From NCBI RefSeq assembly GCF_017983445.1, contig NZ_JAGOBJ010000006.1, positions 181,585 through 245,584 on the forward strand: a DNA stretch of 64,000 nucleotides, read 5' to 3'. Within the stretch, counting starts at the first letter, position 1, and every line of letters starts with the position of its first letter. The DNA comes from Halomonas sp. (lineage in GTDB: Bacteria > Pseudomonadota > Gammaproteobacteria > Pseudomonadales > Halomonadaceae). Position numbers and translations under genes: made by a program. Below the pieces are notes generated by a model that searched no databases, was not told the origin of the DNA, and saw only the letters and a program-made list of their open reading frames with translations. Below, piece after piece: positions 52,802 to 63,009 of this stretch.

Positions 52802-53362
52802 TCAGTCAGCGTTGCGCTCATAAACCACAAAATCGTAGGCCGGTTTGCCTTCGGAGGGCGTTCCAGCGACGCGCTGTACTTCCCGCCACTCATCTGTTTT
52901 CAATTCAGGAAATTCAGCGTCGCCGCTCACTTCGATATCAACTTCGGTAATATAAAGCCGCTGGGCGTACGGTAATGCCTGACGATAAATCTCCCCTCCG
53001 CCCATTACCATGATTTCTTCAGCAGCATCGATTGTTGCCTGCTGGTCGGCCAACGCTAGTGCAGCGGGCAAGTCATGACAGACTCTCACACCGTCGGGTG
53101 CAAAATCTTTATTACGCGTTACGACTATATTAAGCCGATTAGGCAAGGGCTTGCCAATGGAAGTGTAGGTTTTACGCCCCATTACCAGCGGTTTTGCCTG
53201 AGTCATGCGCTTGAAGAATTTAAGGTCTTCAGGCAAATGCCAGGGCAGATTACCTTCAACACCGATCACCCGGTTTTTCGACATTGCCACAATCATGGCA
53301 ACGGGCACCAGGGGGTCGATCTCGCTGTTATAAGCACTGTCATGAAGGTTACTAGAACTCAT
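52802..53362 (-). CDS. folA: Dihydrofolate reductase
   Basis: Reduces dihydrofolate to tetrahydrofolate with NADPH. Signatures: [27 protein letters not shown] (active-site loop and Asp/Glu-equivalent), [17 protein letters not shown], and [19 protein letters not shown]. The 186-residue form has an N-terminal extension of about 18 residues relative to E. coli FolA. The chosen ATG overlaps the thyA stop codon by four bases (ATGA), which supports it and implies coupled translation with thyA, the enzyme that regenerates the substrate. Confidence 0.95.
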   Translation of the reverse strand: MSSSNLHDSAYNSEIDPLVPVAMIVAMSKNRVIGVEGNLPWHLPEDLKFFKRMTQAKPLVMGRKTYTSIGKPLPNRLNIVVTRNKDFAPDGVRVCHDLPAALALADQQATIDAAEEIMVMGGGEIYRQALPYAQRLYITEVDIEVSGDAEFPELKTDEWREVQRVAGTPSEGKPAYDFVVYERNAD

Positions 53363-54186
53363 ACCGCTACCTTGGCTTTTATATGGGGGTGAGCGTCATA
53401 CGCTTCGATCTGAATATCATCAAAGCTGAAATCGAACAGATCCGCTACCTGAGGGTTAAGCACCAGCTTGGGCGCTTCTTTAGGTTCACGTGTCAGTTGC
53501 TCTTTCGCTTGCTCAAAATGGTTACTATAAAGATGTGCATCACCCAGCGTATGAATGAACTCGCCCGGCTCAAGCCCCGTTACCTGGGCGACCATGCTTA
53601 CCAACAGCGCATAGCTTGCAATGTTAAACGGTACGCCGAGGAAAATATCGGCGCTGCGCTGATAAAGCTGACAAGATAAGCGACCATTTGCAACATAGAA
53701 CTGGAACAGGCAGTGACAAGGCGGCAGCTGCATTTCATCGACCTGGGCAGGATTCCAGGCGGAAACGATCAGACGGCGTGACTGAGGCGTCGTACGGATC
53801 TGCTCCAGCACTTTGCCAATCTGGTCGACACTCCCCCCTTTGGGGTCTGGCCAACTGCGCCATTGGTAACCGTATACGGGGCCCAGATTGCCGTTTTCAT
53901 CGGCCCACTCATCCCAGATGCGCACACCGTTTTCCTGGAGATAGGCAATATTGGTGTCGCCTTTCAAAAACCACAGAAGCTCATGAATAATTGAGCGCAA
54001 ATGCAGCTTTTTGGTCGTTAACAGTGGGAAGCCACGTGATAGGTCAAAACGCATTTGGTGCCCAAACACCGAACGGGTGCCCACACCGGTGCGGTCGTTG
54101 CGGTCCACGCCGTGCTCCAATACGGTGCGCATTAGATCCAAATACGGCTGTTCAAGCGCAGGCTTAGCGCTGGTGTTCATGGTCAT
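53359..54186 (-). CDS. thyA: Thymidylate synthase
   Basis: Methylates dUMP to dTMP, consuming methylene-tetrahydrofolate. Seen: [51 protein letters not shown], the catalytic cysteine in [34 protein letters not shown]. The frame extends upstream to a GTG at 54213; the ATG at 54186 or 54180 agrees better with the family, which starts just before YLDLM. Followed by folA with a four-base overlap; the region upstream (54214-56180) is repeat array. Confidence 0.95.
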   Translation of the reverse strand: MTMNTSAKPALEQPYLDLMRTVLEHGVDRNDRTGVGTRSVFGHQMRFDLSRGFPLLTTKKLHLRSIIHELLWFLKGDTNIAYLQENGVRIWDEWADENGNLGPVYGYQWRSWPDPKGGSVDQIGKVLEQIRTTPQSRRLIVSAWNPAQVDEMQLPPCHCLFQFYVANGRLSCQLYQRSADIFLGVPFNIASYALLVSMVAQVTGLEPGEFIHTLGDAHLYSNHFEQAKEQLTREPKEAPKLVLNPQVADLFDFSFDDIQIEAYDAHPHIKAKVAV

Positions 54187-54312
54187 ATTTGACGTAGGCG
54201 TTGTAACGGTCACAAGGTTTCCAAAATTGCAGGCGATATGGGGATGTATTCTAGGCTTCCAGCCTGCGGGGGTCTAGCATAGGGAATTAATGGCGGGTGG
54301 AAACCGATATTT

Positions 54313-56168
54313 GTAGCGCGTGGTAACGTTTTGCGAGGAACGAGCAAATACGGCACCCGCGGGTGGCGGCGTCGAGCCGCCCTGGCCTTGCTACCCAACC
54401 CCGGCAGCGCTGGGCGCGCTGCTCCCGCGCCGGGCCGCCGCTGCGGGTGCGCTGGCGCTTACCACGCGCTACGGTTAGCGCCTCTCAGATTATTGGTGAA
54501 TCCCCATATGTAGCGCGTGGTAATGTTTTGCGAGGAACGAGCAAATACGGCACCCGCGGGTGGCGGCGTCGAGCCGCCTTGGCCGTGCCACCCAACCCCG
54601 GCAGCGCTGGGCGCGCTGCTCCCGCGGGTGCGCTGGCGCTTACCACGCGCTACGGTTAGCGGCCTCTCAGATTATTGGAGGTCAGTTCATATGTAGCGCG
54701 TGGTAACGTTTTGTGAGGTACGAGCAAATACGGCACCCGCGGGTGGCGGCGTCGAGCCGCCGTGGCCGTGCCACCCAACCCCGGCAGCGCTGGGCGCGCT
54801 GCTCTCGCGGGTGCGCTGGCGCTTACCACGCGCTACGGTTAGCGCCTCTCAGATTATTGGGGGAATCCCCATATGTAGCGCGTGGTAATGTTTTGCGAGG
54901 AACGAGCAAATAAGGCACCCGCGGGTGGCGGCGTCAAGCCGCCCTGGCCTTGCTACCCAACCCCGGCAGCGCTGGGCGCGCTGCTCCCGCGGGTGCGCTG
55001 GCGCTTACCACGCGCTACGGTTAGCGCCTCTCAGATTATTGGGGAATCCCCATATGTAGCGCGTGGTAACGTTTTGTGAGGTATGAGCAAATAAGGCACC
55101 CGCGAGTGCGCCGCGTCGAGCCGCCCTGGCCGCCCCCCAACCCCGGCAGCGCTGGGCGCTGCTTCCGCGGGTGCGCTGGCGCTTACCACGCGCTACGGTT
55201 AGCGCCTCTCAGATTATTGGGGAATCCCCATATGTAGCGCGTGGTAATGTTTTGCGAGGTACGAGCAAATACGGCACCCGCGGGTGGCGGCGTCGAGCCG
55301 CCCTGGCCTTGCTACCCAACCCCGGCAGCGCTGGGCGCGCTGCTCCCGCGCCGGGCCGCCGCTGCGGGTGCGCTGGCGCTTACCACGCGCTACGGTTAGC
55401 GCCTCTCAGATTATTGGGGGAATCCCCATATGTAGCGCGTGGTAATGTTTTGCGAGGAACGAGCAAATACGGCACCCGCGGGTGGCGGCGTCGAGCCGCC
55501 CTGGCCTTGCTACCCAACCCCGGCAGCGCTGGGCGCGCTGCTCCCGCGGGTGCGCTGGCGCTTACCACGCGCTACGGTTAGCGCCTCTCAGATTATTGGA
55601 GGTCAGTTCATATGTAGCGCGTGGTAACGTTTTGTGAGGTACGAGCAAATACGGCACCCGCGGATGGCGGCGCTAAGCCGCCTTGGCCGTGCCACCCAAC
55701 CCCGGCAGCGCTGGGCGCTGCTTCCGCGGGTGCGCTGGCGCTTACCACGCGCTACGGTTAGCGGCCTCTCAGATTATTGGAGAATCCTCATATGTAGCGC
55801 GTGGTAATGTTTTGCGAGGAACGAGCAAATACGGCACCCGCGGGTGGCGGCGTCGAGCCGCCTTGGCCGTGCCACCCAACCCCGGCAGCGCTGGGCGCGC
55901 TGCTCCCGCGGGTGCGCTGGCGCTTACCACGCGCTACGGTTAGCGGCCTCTCAGATTATTGGGGAATCCCCATATGTAGCGCGTGGTAACGTTTTGTGAG
56001 GTACGAGCAAATACGGCACCCGCGGGTGGCGGCGTCGAGCCGCCCTGGCCTTGCTACCCAACCCCGGAAGCGCTGGGCGCTGCTTCCGCGGGTGCGCTGG
56101 CGCTTACCACGCGCTACGGTTAGCGCCTCTCAGATTATTGGTGAATCCCCATATGTAGCGCGTGGTAA
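54313..56168. repeat. Ten-unit tandem array of inverted REP pairs
   Basis: Left arms GTAGCGCGTGGTAA start at 54313, 54510, 54693, 54875, 55056, 55234, 55432, 55614, 55794, 55976, plus a lone arm at 56155. The spacing is 178-198 bases. In each unit the left REP, a GC-rich core, and an inverted right REP (TTACCACGCGCTAC) make a ~145-160-base palindrome-like element. A 36-base spacer (GGTTAGCGCCTCTCAGATTATTGG...) follows. Two units carry a 16-base extra block. It lies between lgt and thyA; open frames within it are repeat translations and I do not call genes. This is the whole content of the ~2-kb gap. Confidence 0.95.
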
Positions 56169-56180
56169 TGAATAAAAATC

Positions 56181-56969
56181 TTATCGCTTAGCATCTACCG
56201 GCTGTGAGCGCGACCACGCCATGAGCACCAAGCCTAGTGCGATCATGGGCAGAGTTAGCAGCATGCCCATGGTGACCCAGCCAAACGCGATAAAGCCGAT
56301 GTGTGCATCCGGTAGACGGACAAATTCAACCAGGAAGCGGAACGCACCGTAACCGAGCAAAAACAGCCCGGAAATAAAGCCGCGCGCGCGGGGTTTTGCA
56401 GATACCCACCACAAGATCACAAACAGCACGAGGCCTTCGAGCAGCGCTTCATAAAGCGCTGAGGGGTGGCGTGGTTCTGGCCCCATGCCGGGAAAAGGCA
56501 TGGCCCAGGGCAGCGAAGAGATCCGCCCCGGCAATTCGTGATTAATAAAGTTGCCAATTCGGCCAGCGCCCAAACCAATCGGGACAAGGGGTGCGATAAA
56601 GTCGGTAAGCGCAAAGAAGGCAAGCTGCTTACGGCGCGCAAACCACCAGGCGGCCAAGAGCACCCCTAAGAGCCCGCCGTGGAAGCTCATGCCGCCATCC
56701 CAGACTTTGAAAATCCATAGCGGATCGGCGGACCACTGCCCTAAACCATAGAAAAGCGCATATCCTAGCCGCCCGCCTGCTACGACGCCGATAGCGCAAT
56801 AGAACAATAAATCGCTAATATCATCCTTGGTAAGCCCTATACGAGCGGCGCGCCTGCAACCTAACCACCAGGCGGCGACAAATCCCACCACATACATCAA
56901 GCCATACCAATGCACTTGCAGTGGCCCAAGGGAGAACACCACGGGGTCAATTGCTGGGTAGTTAATCAT
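56181..56969 (-). CDS. lgt: Prolipoprotein diacylglyceryl transferase
   Basis: Transfers diacylglycerol from phosphatidylglycerol to the lipobox cysteine of prolipoproteins, in the inner membrane. The 262-residue protein has seven membrane segments; conserved elements seen are [54 protein letters not shown], the [16 protein letters not shown] loop with catalytic arginine and asparagine, and [13 protein letters not shown]. Its stop codon lies 12 bases past the last repeat arm, so the array directly abuts the 3' end of the gene. Confidence 0.97.
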   Translation of the reverse strand: MINYPAIDPVVFSLGPLQVHWYGLMYVVGFVAAWWLGCRRAARIGLTKDDISDLLFYCAIGVVAGGRLGYALFYGLGQWSADPLWIFKVWDGGMSFHGGLLGVLLAAWWFARRKQLAFFALTDFIAPLVPIGLGAGRIGNFINHELPGRISSLPWAMPFPGMGPEPRHPSALYEALLEGLVLFVILWWVSAKPRARGFISGLFLLGYGAFRFLVEFVRLPDAHIGFIAFGWVTMGMLLTLPMIALGLVLMAWSRSQPVDAKR

Positions 56970-57023
56970 CGAGATACTCTAATCATTCAGGAAGAAGAAA
57001 ACACATCGCGGTTATGGCGCCCA

Positions 57024-57821
57024 TCAAGCTAGTACGAAGCGCAAGCCGACCACTGTCAACAGCAGCGCAAAGCATAACCTTAATACATGGGCAGGCAAGA
57101 CATGGGCAAGGCGAACGCCAATGCGCGCAAACGGCACGCTGGTTAACACAATGCCGAAAAAGGCTGGCCACATGACAAATCCGGTGGCCCAGGCAGGCAG
57201 GAGTGGATTACCCCATCCCATTATAATAAAGGTGACCGCCCCGACCACGGCAATAGGTAGCCCGCAGGCAGCCGAGGTGCCTACGGCCTGGGTCATCGTC
57301 GCGCCACACCGGGATAGCCACGGCACCGTCATAGCGCCGCCGCCAATACCGAACAAGGCTGAAATAGCCCCCACCACCGCACCGGCTATGGACATAGCGA
57401 TTTTGCCCGGTGCGATGAACCCCGGCTTGGGAGATAAGCCAAATACCATTTTGGCGGCCAAGAGCAAAACGAAGATTCCAAACAGCATACCCAAGACAGT
57501 GCCGGATAGATTACCGGCAATAAACACACCGCCTATCGCCCCCATCATGAGCCCTGGCAATAATGCCAAAAACCAGGAGCGGTGAATGCTGCCTTTACGA
57601 TAATGACCAAGCGTGGAGGAAGCCCCCGTCACTACAATAGTGGCAAGCGACGTACCTACCGCCAGGTGCATGGTGATCTCTGAAGGAATATTCTGCAGGC
57701 CAAACGCAAACATCAGCACGGGAACGATGATAATCCCACCACCGACGCCGAATACTCCTGCCATAGTGCCCGCCGCCGCGCCTAACCCCAGGTAGCCTAA
57801 CAACATTGCCGTTGCGCTCAT
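57024..57821 (-). CDS. TauE/SafE-family permease
   Basis: A 265-residue membrane protein with about eight hydrophobic segments and the duplicated family signature: GAAAGTMAGVFGVGGGIIIVPVLM near the N terminus and GAISALFGIGGGAMTVPWLSR in the middle. Members export sulfite, sulfoacetate or other small anions; the substrate here is unknown. Same family members lie next to lgt and ptsP in pseudomonads. Its start overlaps the upstream gene's stop by four bases. Confidence 0.9.
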   Translation of the reverse strand: MSATAMLLGYLGLGAAAGTMAGVFGVGGGIIIVPVLMFAFGLQNIPSEITMHLAVGTSLATIVVTGASSTLGHYRKGSIHRSWFLALLPGLMMGAIGGVFIAGNLSGTVLGMLFGIFVLLLAAKMVFGLSPKPGFIAPGKIAMSIAGAVVGAISALFGIGGGAMTVPWLSRCGATMTQAVGTSAACGLPIAVVGAVTFIIMGWGNPLLPAWATGFVMWPAFFGIVLTSVPFARIGVRLAHVLPAHVLRLCFALLLTVVGLRFVLA

Positions 57822-58999
57822 TGATTAGGCGCCTTGATTGACGCACCGGGCAGCCATTTCGAAATCATCCCGAGCAGCTTTTCAGGTTGGTACGGCTTGG
57901 TCAGCAAGTCATCCATGCCCACTGCTTCACATTCAGCCATCCCGGCGTTGTCGGCATTGGCCGTTAGGGCGACGAGAATGCTGCGATGCCCGCTTTTCTG
58001 CTCATAGGCACGCCAGCGGCGGGTGGTTTCCAGGCCGTCTAAAGTGGGCATAAAAATATCCATAAAGACTAAATCAAATGACGTGGTTTGTTGGCGTTCG
58101 AGCGCCTGCTCTCCACTGCTCACCCCTTCGACGTTCAATCCGTGCGCTTCCAGCATCTGTCGAGCCAACATAAGATTAACAGGGCCATCATCAACGACTA
58201 GCACACGCAGCGCACGGCTTTGCGATGCTGCCATAGCGGGGGTAGGGTCTTCATCATTGACACTTTGATACACCAGGTTGATGAGCAGCGCGCGCACGTC
58301 TGCCAGGCGTTCGCGTATACCTAGAATCTGCTGACGACATGCATGGCACTCGCCATTTTCCAGGATATGGCCTAAATGGTCACTGAGATCGTGCGTCTCA
58401 CGCTGAAGCAAGGCTAAATAGCCTGACTTTAAACGCGACTCCTCTCTAGCACGGTCGCGCCCGGCAATAAGATGTTTAAGCTGCTGTTGCTGATGGTGTA
58501 AATCATCCAGGAGTGCCTGCTCATGATCTTCTTTGGCATGCTCGGTGGGAATATTCAGCCGCTGGGCGCCACTAATCGTGTGTTCAAGCCCTGAAACCAT
58601 TTCGTTGACCCGTGCCAAACGCTTTAATGGCCGCACGTAGCTTGTGTCGATGGCGGGAGTGGTGAGTGCGTTATCTGGAAGCACCTGCATGATTGCGCGG
58701 CGCAGCGCTTCGCTATGGCGCTCAAGGCCCTGTAACTCGTGCATGAAGTGTGTATCTTTCTGCTTGGCGCGGGCTTTCACCAGCATCAGGAACGCGCCCA
58801 CGTTCATAGAGCTACCCAGCAACAGCGCAAGCGCCAGCCATAGGGTAGTGCTCCAGGAAACTTCGCTTGGCGACATCCACCAAACGGCTAGACCTACCAA
58901 AAGGCACAGCACGATTAGCGTGGTCTGGATAAGTAGCATTGGCCAGAGAATGGGCCAGATGATGGCATTCCAGAAATGCTCTTCGCGATTGCGTTGCAT
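57818..58999 (-). CDS. Membrane-anchored response-regulator-like protein without a kinase domain
   Basis: About 393 residues. Two N-terminal membrane segments (WPMLLIQTTLIVLCLLVGLAVWW and TLWLALALLLGSSMNVGAFLML) lead to a long helical region with a possible coiled coil and a Cys-x-x-Cys pair (ECHACRQQ). The C-terminal receiver domain starts at LRVLVVDDGPVNLMLARQML; the phospho-acceptor Asp is in LVFMDIFMPTLDG; TANA and KPYQ follow. No HATPase catalytic part is present, so it depends on a kinase elsewhere or acts as a phosphorelay sink. The ATG at 58999 with GGAAGG upstream is preferred to a TTG at 59017. It overlaps the permease gene by four bases. Confidence 0.7.
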   Translation of the reverse strand: MQRNREEHFWNAIIWPILWPMLLIQTTLIVLCLLVGLAVWWMSPSEVSWSTTLWLALALLLGSSMNVGAFLMLVKARAKQKDTHFMHELQGLERHSEALRRAIMQVLPDNALTTPAIDTSYVRPLKRLARVNEMVSGLEHTISGAQRLNIPTEHAKEDHEQALLDDLHHQQQQLKHLIAGRDRAREESRLKSGYLALLQRETHDLSDHLGHILENGECHACRQQILGIRERLADVRALLINLVYQSVNDEDPTPAMAASQSRALRVLVVDDGPVNLMLARQMLEAHGLNVEGVSSGEQALERQQTTSFDLVFMDIFMPTLDGLETTRRWRAYEQKSGHRSILVALTANADNAGMAECEAVGMDDLLTKPYQPEKLLGMISKWLPGASIKAPNQ

Positions 59000-59069
59000 G
59001 CGTTCGCGCCTTCCCAATTGGCTTGAGTCAATTCACACCGGCGAGGTGATGAGCGTTACGTTACACGAA

Positions 59070-59098
59070 CAAGTGTACGACTATCTCAAGTGTACGAC
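59070..59098. repeat. Two direct copies of CAAGTGTACGAC
   Basis: CAAGTGTACGAC occurs at 59070-59081 and again at 59087-59098 (17-base period) in the divergent gap between the receiver-protein gene and the NRDE gene. The spacing is between one and two helical turns; a possible operator or just a short duplication. Confidence 0.4.
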
Positions 59099-59170
59099 CA
59101 TGCCCTTTAGCTGTCATGCTGCGCTTGTAGATGTAGATAATGATCCATGTTGGCAGTTTGAGGACACGAT

Positions 59171-59929
59171 ATGTGCTTAATGGCTTTCGCCTGGCACCCT
59201 GGCACAGCACTCCCCTTGCGTTTGGCGGGAAATCGCGATGAACGCCATGCCCGACCAACGGCAGCGTTACATCACTGGGTAGATAACCCATCCATTCTAG
59301 GCGGGCGTGACCTTGAAGCGGGCGGTTCCTGGCTTGCTGGTATAAAGGGTGGCCGAGTGGCAGCGCTGACCAATGTCCGCGATATGGCGCTAATCGCACC
59401 CATCGATGCGCCTAGCCGAGGTGAACTCGTTGCCAATGCGCTTCAATGCGATGATATTGAGCAGTGGCTGACAGACCTTGCCCAGCACAAGGCTGATCGT
59501 TATGCAGGATTTAATTTACTGGTCGCCACGCCCCACCGCCTTTGGCACCTTCACCGCGGCCAGCATGGCGTGACGCTCAACGATGTACCTCCTGGCGTGC
59601 ACGGTCTTTCCAACGCTGATTTAAACGTCCCCTGGCCCAAGCTTCAAAGCGTACGCGGGGCACTCGAGCAAAGCTCACTAGATACCTGGCATTCTCAGAT
59701 AGGCCAAGCGCTGCATAACTCCCAGCAAGCGCCAGACGCCCAGCTTCCTGATACAGGTGTTGAGCTGACACTTGAGCGCCAGCTCTCTGCTGCCTTTATT
59801 ATCGGTGAGACGTACGGTACGCGGGCAACAACGTGGTTAACGCTCGACCACCAGGGAGATATCGCCATCACGGAACAGCGCTTTGGCCCGCAGGGTCGTT
59901 TTGAAGGCGAAACGACCCTGCGTGTATAG
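59171..59929 (+). CDS. NRDE-family (TANGO2-like) protein
   Basis: A 252-residue protein with the NRDE motif NRDERHARPT near residue 25, GGRDLEAGGSWLAG and ALTNVRD. It begins MCLMAF: the cysteine at position 2, conserved in this family and proposed as an N-terminal-nucleophile-like residue, supports the ATG at 59171. The family has been tied to haem handling and lipid metabolism in eukaryotes; bacterial role uncertain. It is the only plus-strand gene in this part and runs towards ptsP (convergent, 17 bases apart). Confidence 0.85.
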   Translation: MCLMAFAWHPGTALPLRLAGNRDERHARPTAALHHWVDNPSILGGRDLEAGGSWLAGIKGGRVAALTNVRDMALIAPIDAPSRGELVANALQCDDIEQWLTDLAQHKADRYAGFNLLVATPHRLWHLHRGQHGVTLNDVPPGVHGLSNADLNVPWPKLQSVRGALEQSSLDTWHSQIGQALHNSQQAPDAQLPDTGVELTLERQLSAAFIIGETYGTRATTWLTLDHQGDIAITEQRFGPQGRFEGETTLRV

Positions 59930-59946
59930 ATGCTTAATCCTGTTGC

Positions 59947-62208
59947 TTAATCCCGCGGGGGGAGCAAGTGAGAAAGCTGCCACTCGTCCATGCGCTTGTT
60001 GATATGCTCATGTACTTGAGCGGGGGTGTCCAAGGCCATGATTTCTGCTAATAACGCCTTGGCATCGTGAAGCGTTACCCGACGAATGGCGGCACGCACC
60101 TTGGGCAGGCTGGGTGCATTCATCGAAAGCCCGGTGAAGCCCATCGCCATGAGCAGCAAGGCGCCAGCAGGGTCACCCGCCAGCTCTCCGCACAGGGAAA
60201 TTGGCTTGTTGAGGCGCTGCGCATCCTGCGACAGCTCCTGCAAAGCGCCTAACAGCGCGGGATGCAAAGCGTCGTAAAGACTGGACACTCGGGGGTTATT
60301 GCGGTCGACCGCGAGCAAATACTGGGTCAGATCGTTACTGCCCACGGAGAAAAAGTCGACCCGCTTGGCCAATGCATCCATCTGATAGATGGTCGCCGGC
60401 ACCTCGATCATCACGCCTACTTTAGGACGCTTGATGGTAATGCCCTCTTCTCCCAGCTCTAGAATCGCACGATCCAGCAGCCTTAATGCCTCATCGACTT
60501 CCTCGACATTGGTAATCATCGGGAAAAGTACGTAAAGATTATTAAGCCCGTGGGAGGCTTTCAACATGGCACGCAGCTGCACCATCAGTACTTCGGGGTG
60601 ATCCAGCGTTACCCGCATGCCGCGCCAGCCAAGAAAAGGGTTGGCTTCTTCAATCGGGAAGTACGGCAGGTCTTTATCACCGCCAATATCCAGCGTGCGC
60701 ATTACCACCGGCAATGGTGCAAAGCCTTCCAGCTGCTCGCGATACATGCGCATCTGTTCTTTCTCACCGGGAAAGCGCTCGGTGATCATAAACGGCACTT
60801 CGGTACGATAGAGCCCCACGCCCGCAATCCGGCTTTTAAGCAGGGCGGCAGCATCGACGGCCAGGCCAGTGTTGACCAACAGCGGCATCCCGTAGCCGTC
60901 CTGGGTAACGCTTGGCAGATCCTGCTCGTGTTCCAGAAGCTCGCTGAGCACCTGTTCTTCTGCGATAAGGCTTTCATAGCGCGCTTTAAGGTCGGCAGCC
61001 GGGCGTACAAATAGCCGACCACGATGGCCATCCAGAACGACCGGGGCGCCATTGAGACGCGGTAAAGGTAAATCTACCATGCCCAGCACCGTGGGGATCC
61101 CCATTGCGCGGGCCACAATGGCAACATGAGACGTGCTGGAACCACGCACGGACACCAGCCCTTTCAGCTTATCGCGAGGCACCTCGCCCAGCATGGCAAC
61201 GCTAATTTCGTCACCCACTAAAATGGCGTTATCCGGATAGGTTTCCGGTGTTGAGGGAGCACCTTCCTGCAAGTGGGCTAATACCCGACGACCGAGATCG
61301 CGGATATCAGCGGCACGCTCGCGCAAGTAGTCATCATCTACCCGCTCAAGATATTGAACGTGACGCCTTACGACATCGGCCAGTGCTCCAGGCGCCCACT
61401 GGCCTTCGCGAATGCGCTTTTCAACTTCTTCGGAAAGCGCCGCCTCCCCCAGCATCTGCTGGTAGACATCGAAAAGCGCCAGCTCCTGTGAAGAAATACG
61501 GTTTGCCAAACGCTCACCCGCCGAGCGGATTTCCTCTCGCGTTTTTGCAATCGCCTCTTTTAGCCGGGCAATCTCGTACGCTTGATCGTTAGGTATCAGG
61601 TCAGGCACGCTATTAAGGTCAGCGGGCGGTGTAATAACCACGACTTCGCCCATGGCAACACCAGGGGATGCCGCCACCCCTTTGAACATGGCCTGCCCAC
61701 CGGGTAAGGCCGGGCGTGCCAGATTCCCCGTCGCTAATGCGTGAGCTAAAACGCCTGCCAGCTGGGCTGCCATGGTAACCAGAAAGGCTTCGTCTTCATC
61801 GTCGTAGCGGCGCTTTTCAGCTTGCTGAACAACCAGTACGCCCAACATATGGCGCTGGTGAATGATCGGCACACCCAGAAAGCTTGAATAACGCTCCTCA
61901 CCCGTGGCTTCAAAATAGCGAAAGAGTGGATGCGTCCGAGCGTCTTCAAGGTTTAAAGGCTCGCTACGCTTGGCGACCATGCCGACCAGCCCTTCCCCTA
62001 GTGGTAGCACAACACGGCCGACTGCCTGGGTACGCAGCCCGATGGTTTCCATCAGAACGAGTGATTCAAGCTCTTTATCATAAAGATAAAACGAGCACAC
62101 GTCGGTCTGCATGGCCTTGCGAATGCGGCGTACCATCGTCGACAGCGCGGCGTCTAGGGTGCGTGCGCCGTTCACCTCCTGAATAACACGACGCAGTACC
62201 TCAAGCAT
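59947..62208 (-). CDS. ptsP: PTS phosphoenolpyruvate-protein phosphotransferase (EI-Ntr)
   Basis: First phosphotransferase of the nitrogen PTS: an N-terminal GAF domain (~10-160: TLDAALSTMVRRIRKAMQTDVCSF), an EI N-domain with the phospho-histidine in SVRGSSTSHVAIVARAMGIPTV, and the PEP-binding barrel with YRTEVPFM, MRTLDIGGDKDLPYFP, FLGWRGMRV, VGVMIEVPA and SLCGELAGDP. The usual start of the family, MLEVLRRVIQEVN, is the ATG at 62208; a GTG at 62226 with GAGG upstream is an alternative, and the frame reaches 62274. Just downstream of rppH. Confidence 0.95.
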   Translation of the reverse strand: MLEVLRRVIQEVNGARTLDAALSTMVRRIRKAMQTDVCSFYLYDKELESLVLMETIGLRTQAVGRVVLPLGEGLVGMVAKRSEPLNLEDARTHPLFRYFEATGEERYSSFLGVPIIHQRHMLGVLVVQQAEKRRYDDEDEAFLVTMAAQLAGVLAHALATGNLARPALPGGQAMFKGVAASPGVAMGEVVVITPPADLNSVPDLIPNDQAYEIARLKEAIAKTREEIRSAGERLANRISSQELALFDVYQQMLGEAALSEEVEKRIREGQWAPGALADVVRRHVQYLERVDDDYLRERAADIRDLGRRVLAHLQEGAPSTPETYPDNAILVGDEISVAMLGEVPRDKLKGLVSVRGSSTSHVAIVARAMGIPTVLGMVDLPLPRLNGAPVVLDGHRGRLFVRPAADLKARYESLIAEEQVLSELLEHEQDLPSVTQDGYGMPLLVNTGLAVDAAALLKSRIAGVGLYRTEVPFMITERFPGEKEQMRMYREQLEGFAPLPVVMRTLDIGGDKDLPYFPIEEANPFLGWRGMRVTLDHPEVLMVQLRAMLKASHGLNNLYVLFPMITNVEEVDEALRLLDRAILELGEEGITIKRPKVGVMIEVPATIYQMDALAKRVDFFSVGSNDLTQYLLAVDRNNPRVSSLYDALHPALLGALQELSQDAQRLNKPISLCGELAGDPAGALLLMAMGFTGLSMNAPSLPKVRAAIRRVTLHDAKALLAEIMALDTPAQVHEHINKRMDEWQLSHLLPPRD

Positions 62209-62294
62209 GGACGTTTTACTTTTCACTATTGTTTGCCTCGCTGAGGATCTTTTCGACAGACTTTCACGACTCATCCATAGCCGTGGAGCACGCG

Positions 62295-62789
62295 TTATCC
62301 TTCGTCATTTTGTGCCAGACGCTGAACGCGGGGAGAAAGTTCCCTTAGTGCGCGTCGATACACCTCTCGTTTGAACGGTACCACTTGCCCAAGCGGGTAC
62401 CAATAGCTCACCCATCGCCACCCATCAAACTCCGGCTTGGGCGTGGCCGTCATACAAATTTGATTTTCCTGGCAGCGAATCTTCAGCAAGTACCATTTTT
62501 GTTTCTGGCCAATACACACTGGCCGCGAATGTGTGCGAATCATGCGTCGTGGCAGACGGTAGCGTAGCCAACCCCGGGTGCAGGCAACAATATCAACGTC
62601 GTCGGCGGTCAGGCCGATCTCCTCAAAAAGCTCACGAAAAAGGGCTTGTTGTGGTGTCTCGCTTGATTTAATGCCCCCCTGGGGAAATTGCCACGCATTT
62701 TGTCCTACACGGCGCGCCCAAAGCAGTTGTCCCTGGCTGTTGGTAATAATGATGCCAACATTGGGACGAAAGCCGTCAGCGTCGATCAC
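62295..62789 (-). CDS. rppH: RNA 5'-pyrophosphohydrolase
   Basis: Removes pyrophosphate from 5' ends of mRNAs, triggering decay. The Nudix box is [39 protein letters not shown] and [35 protein letters not shown] follow the family. I choose the GTG at 62789 (VIDADGF, aligning with MIDDDGY of E. coli) because AAGG lies eight bases before it; a GTG at 62798 is also in frame. The ptsP-rppH pair is conserved in gammaproteobacteria. Confidence 0.94.
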   Translation of the reverse strand: MIDADGFRPNVGIIITNSQGQLLWARRVGQNAWQFPQGGIKSSETPQQALFRELFEEIGLTADDVDIVACTRGWLRYRLPRRMIRTHSRPVCIGQKQKWYLLKIRCQENQICMTATPKPEFDGWRWVSYWYPLGQVVPFKREVYRRALRELSPRVQRLAQNDEG

Positions 62790-63009
62790 GGACGTCACCT
62801 TATTAAATTTTCAGTTATCCCCATTTTTCCACAAGGGCGACAAGCGTATCAATACAATATAACGCTAAGTCGTTAATGCTTGCCCACTTTGGTGGGAAAG
62901 GGCTAACGACTCTGCGATAATCCGCCCTTTTGTTTCACGGTTAATGCCTAGCTGTTCATAGCTATTTTTTTCATACCTATAAATTAACGACGACTATAAG
63001 GGGAGCGCC

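Noticed and set aside
54331-55989. Repeated open frames in the array as a protein family (e.g. those with RWRLPRATVS)
   Set aside because: They occur in several frames and both strands in each unit, start without ribosome sites, and follow the GC-rich repeat itself. Coding is not supported.
54313-56168. CRISPR array
   Set aside because: Regularly spaced repeats, but the units are ~180 bases, the spacers are nearly identical to each other and no cas genes are near. The elements are inverted REP pairs.
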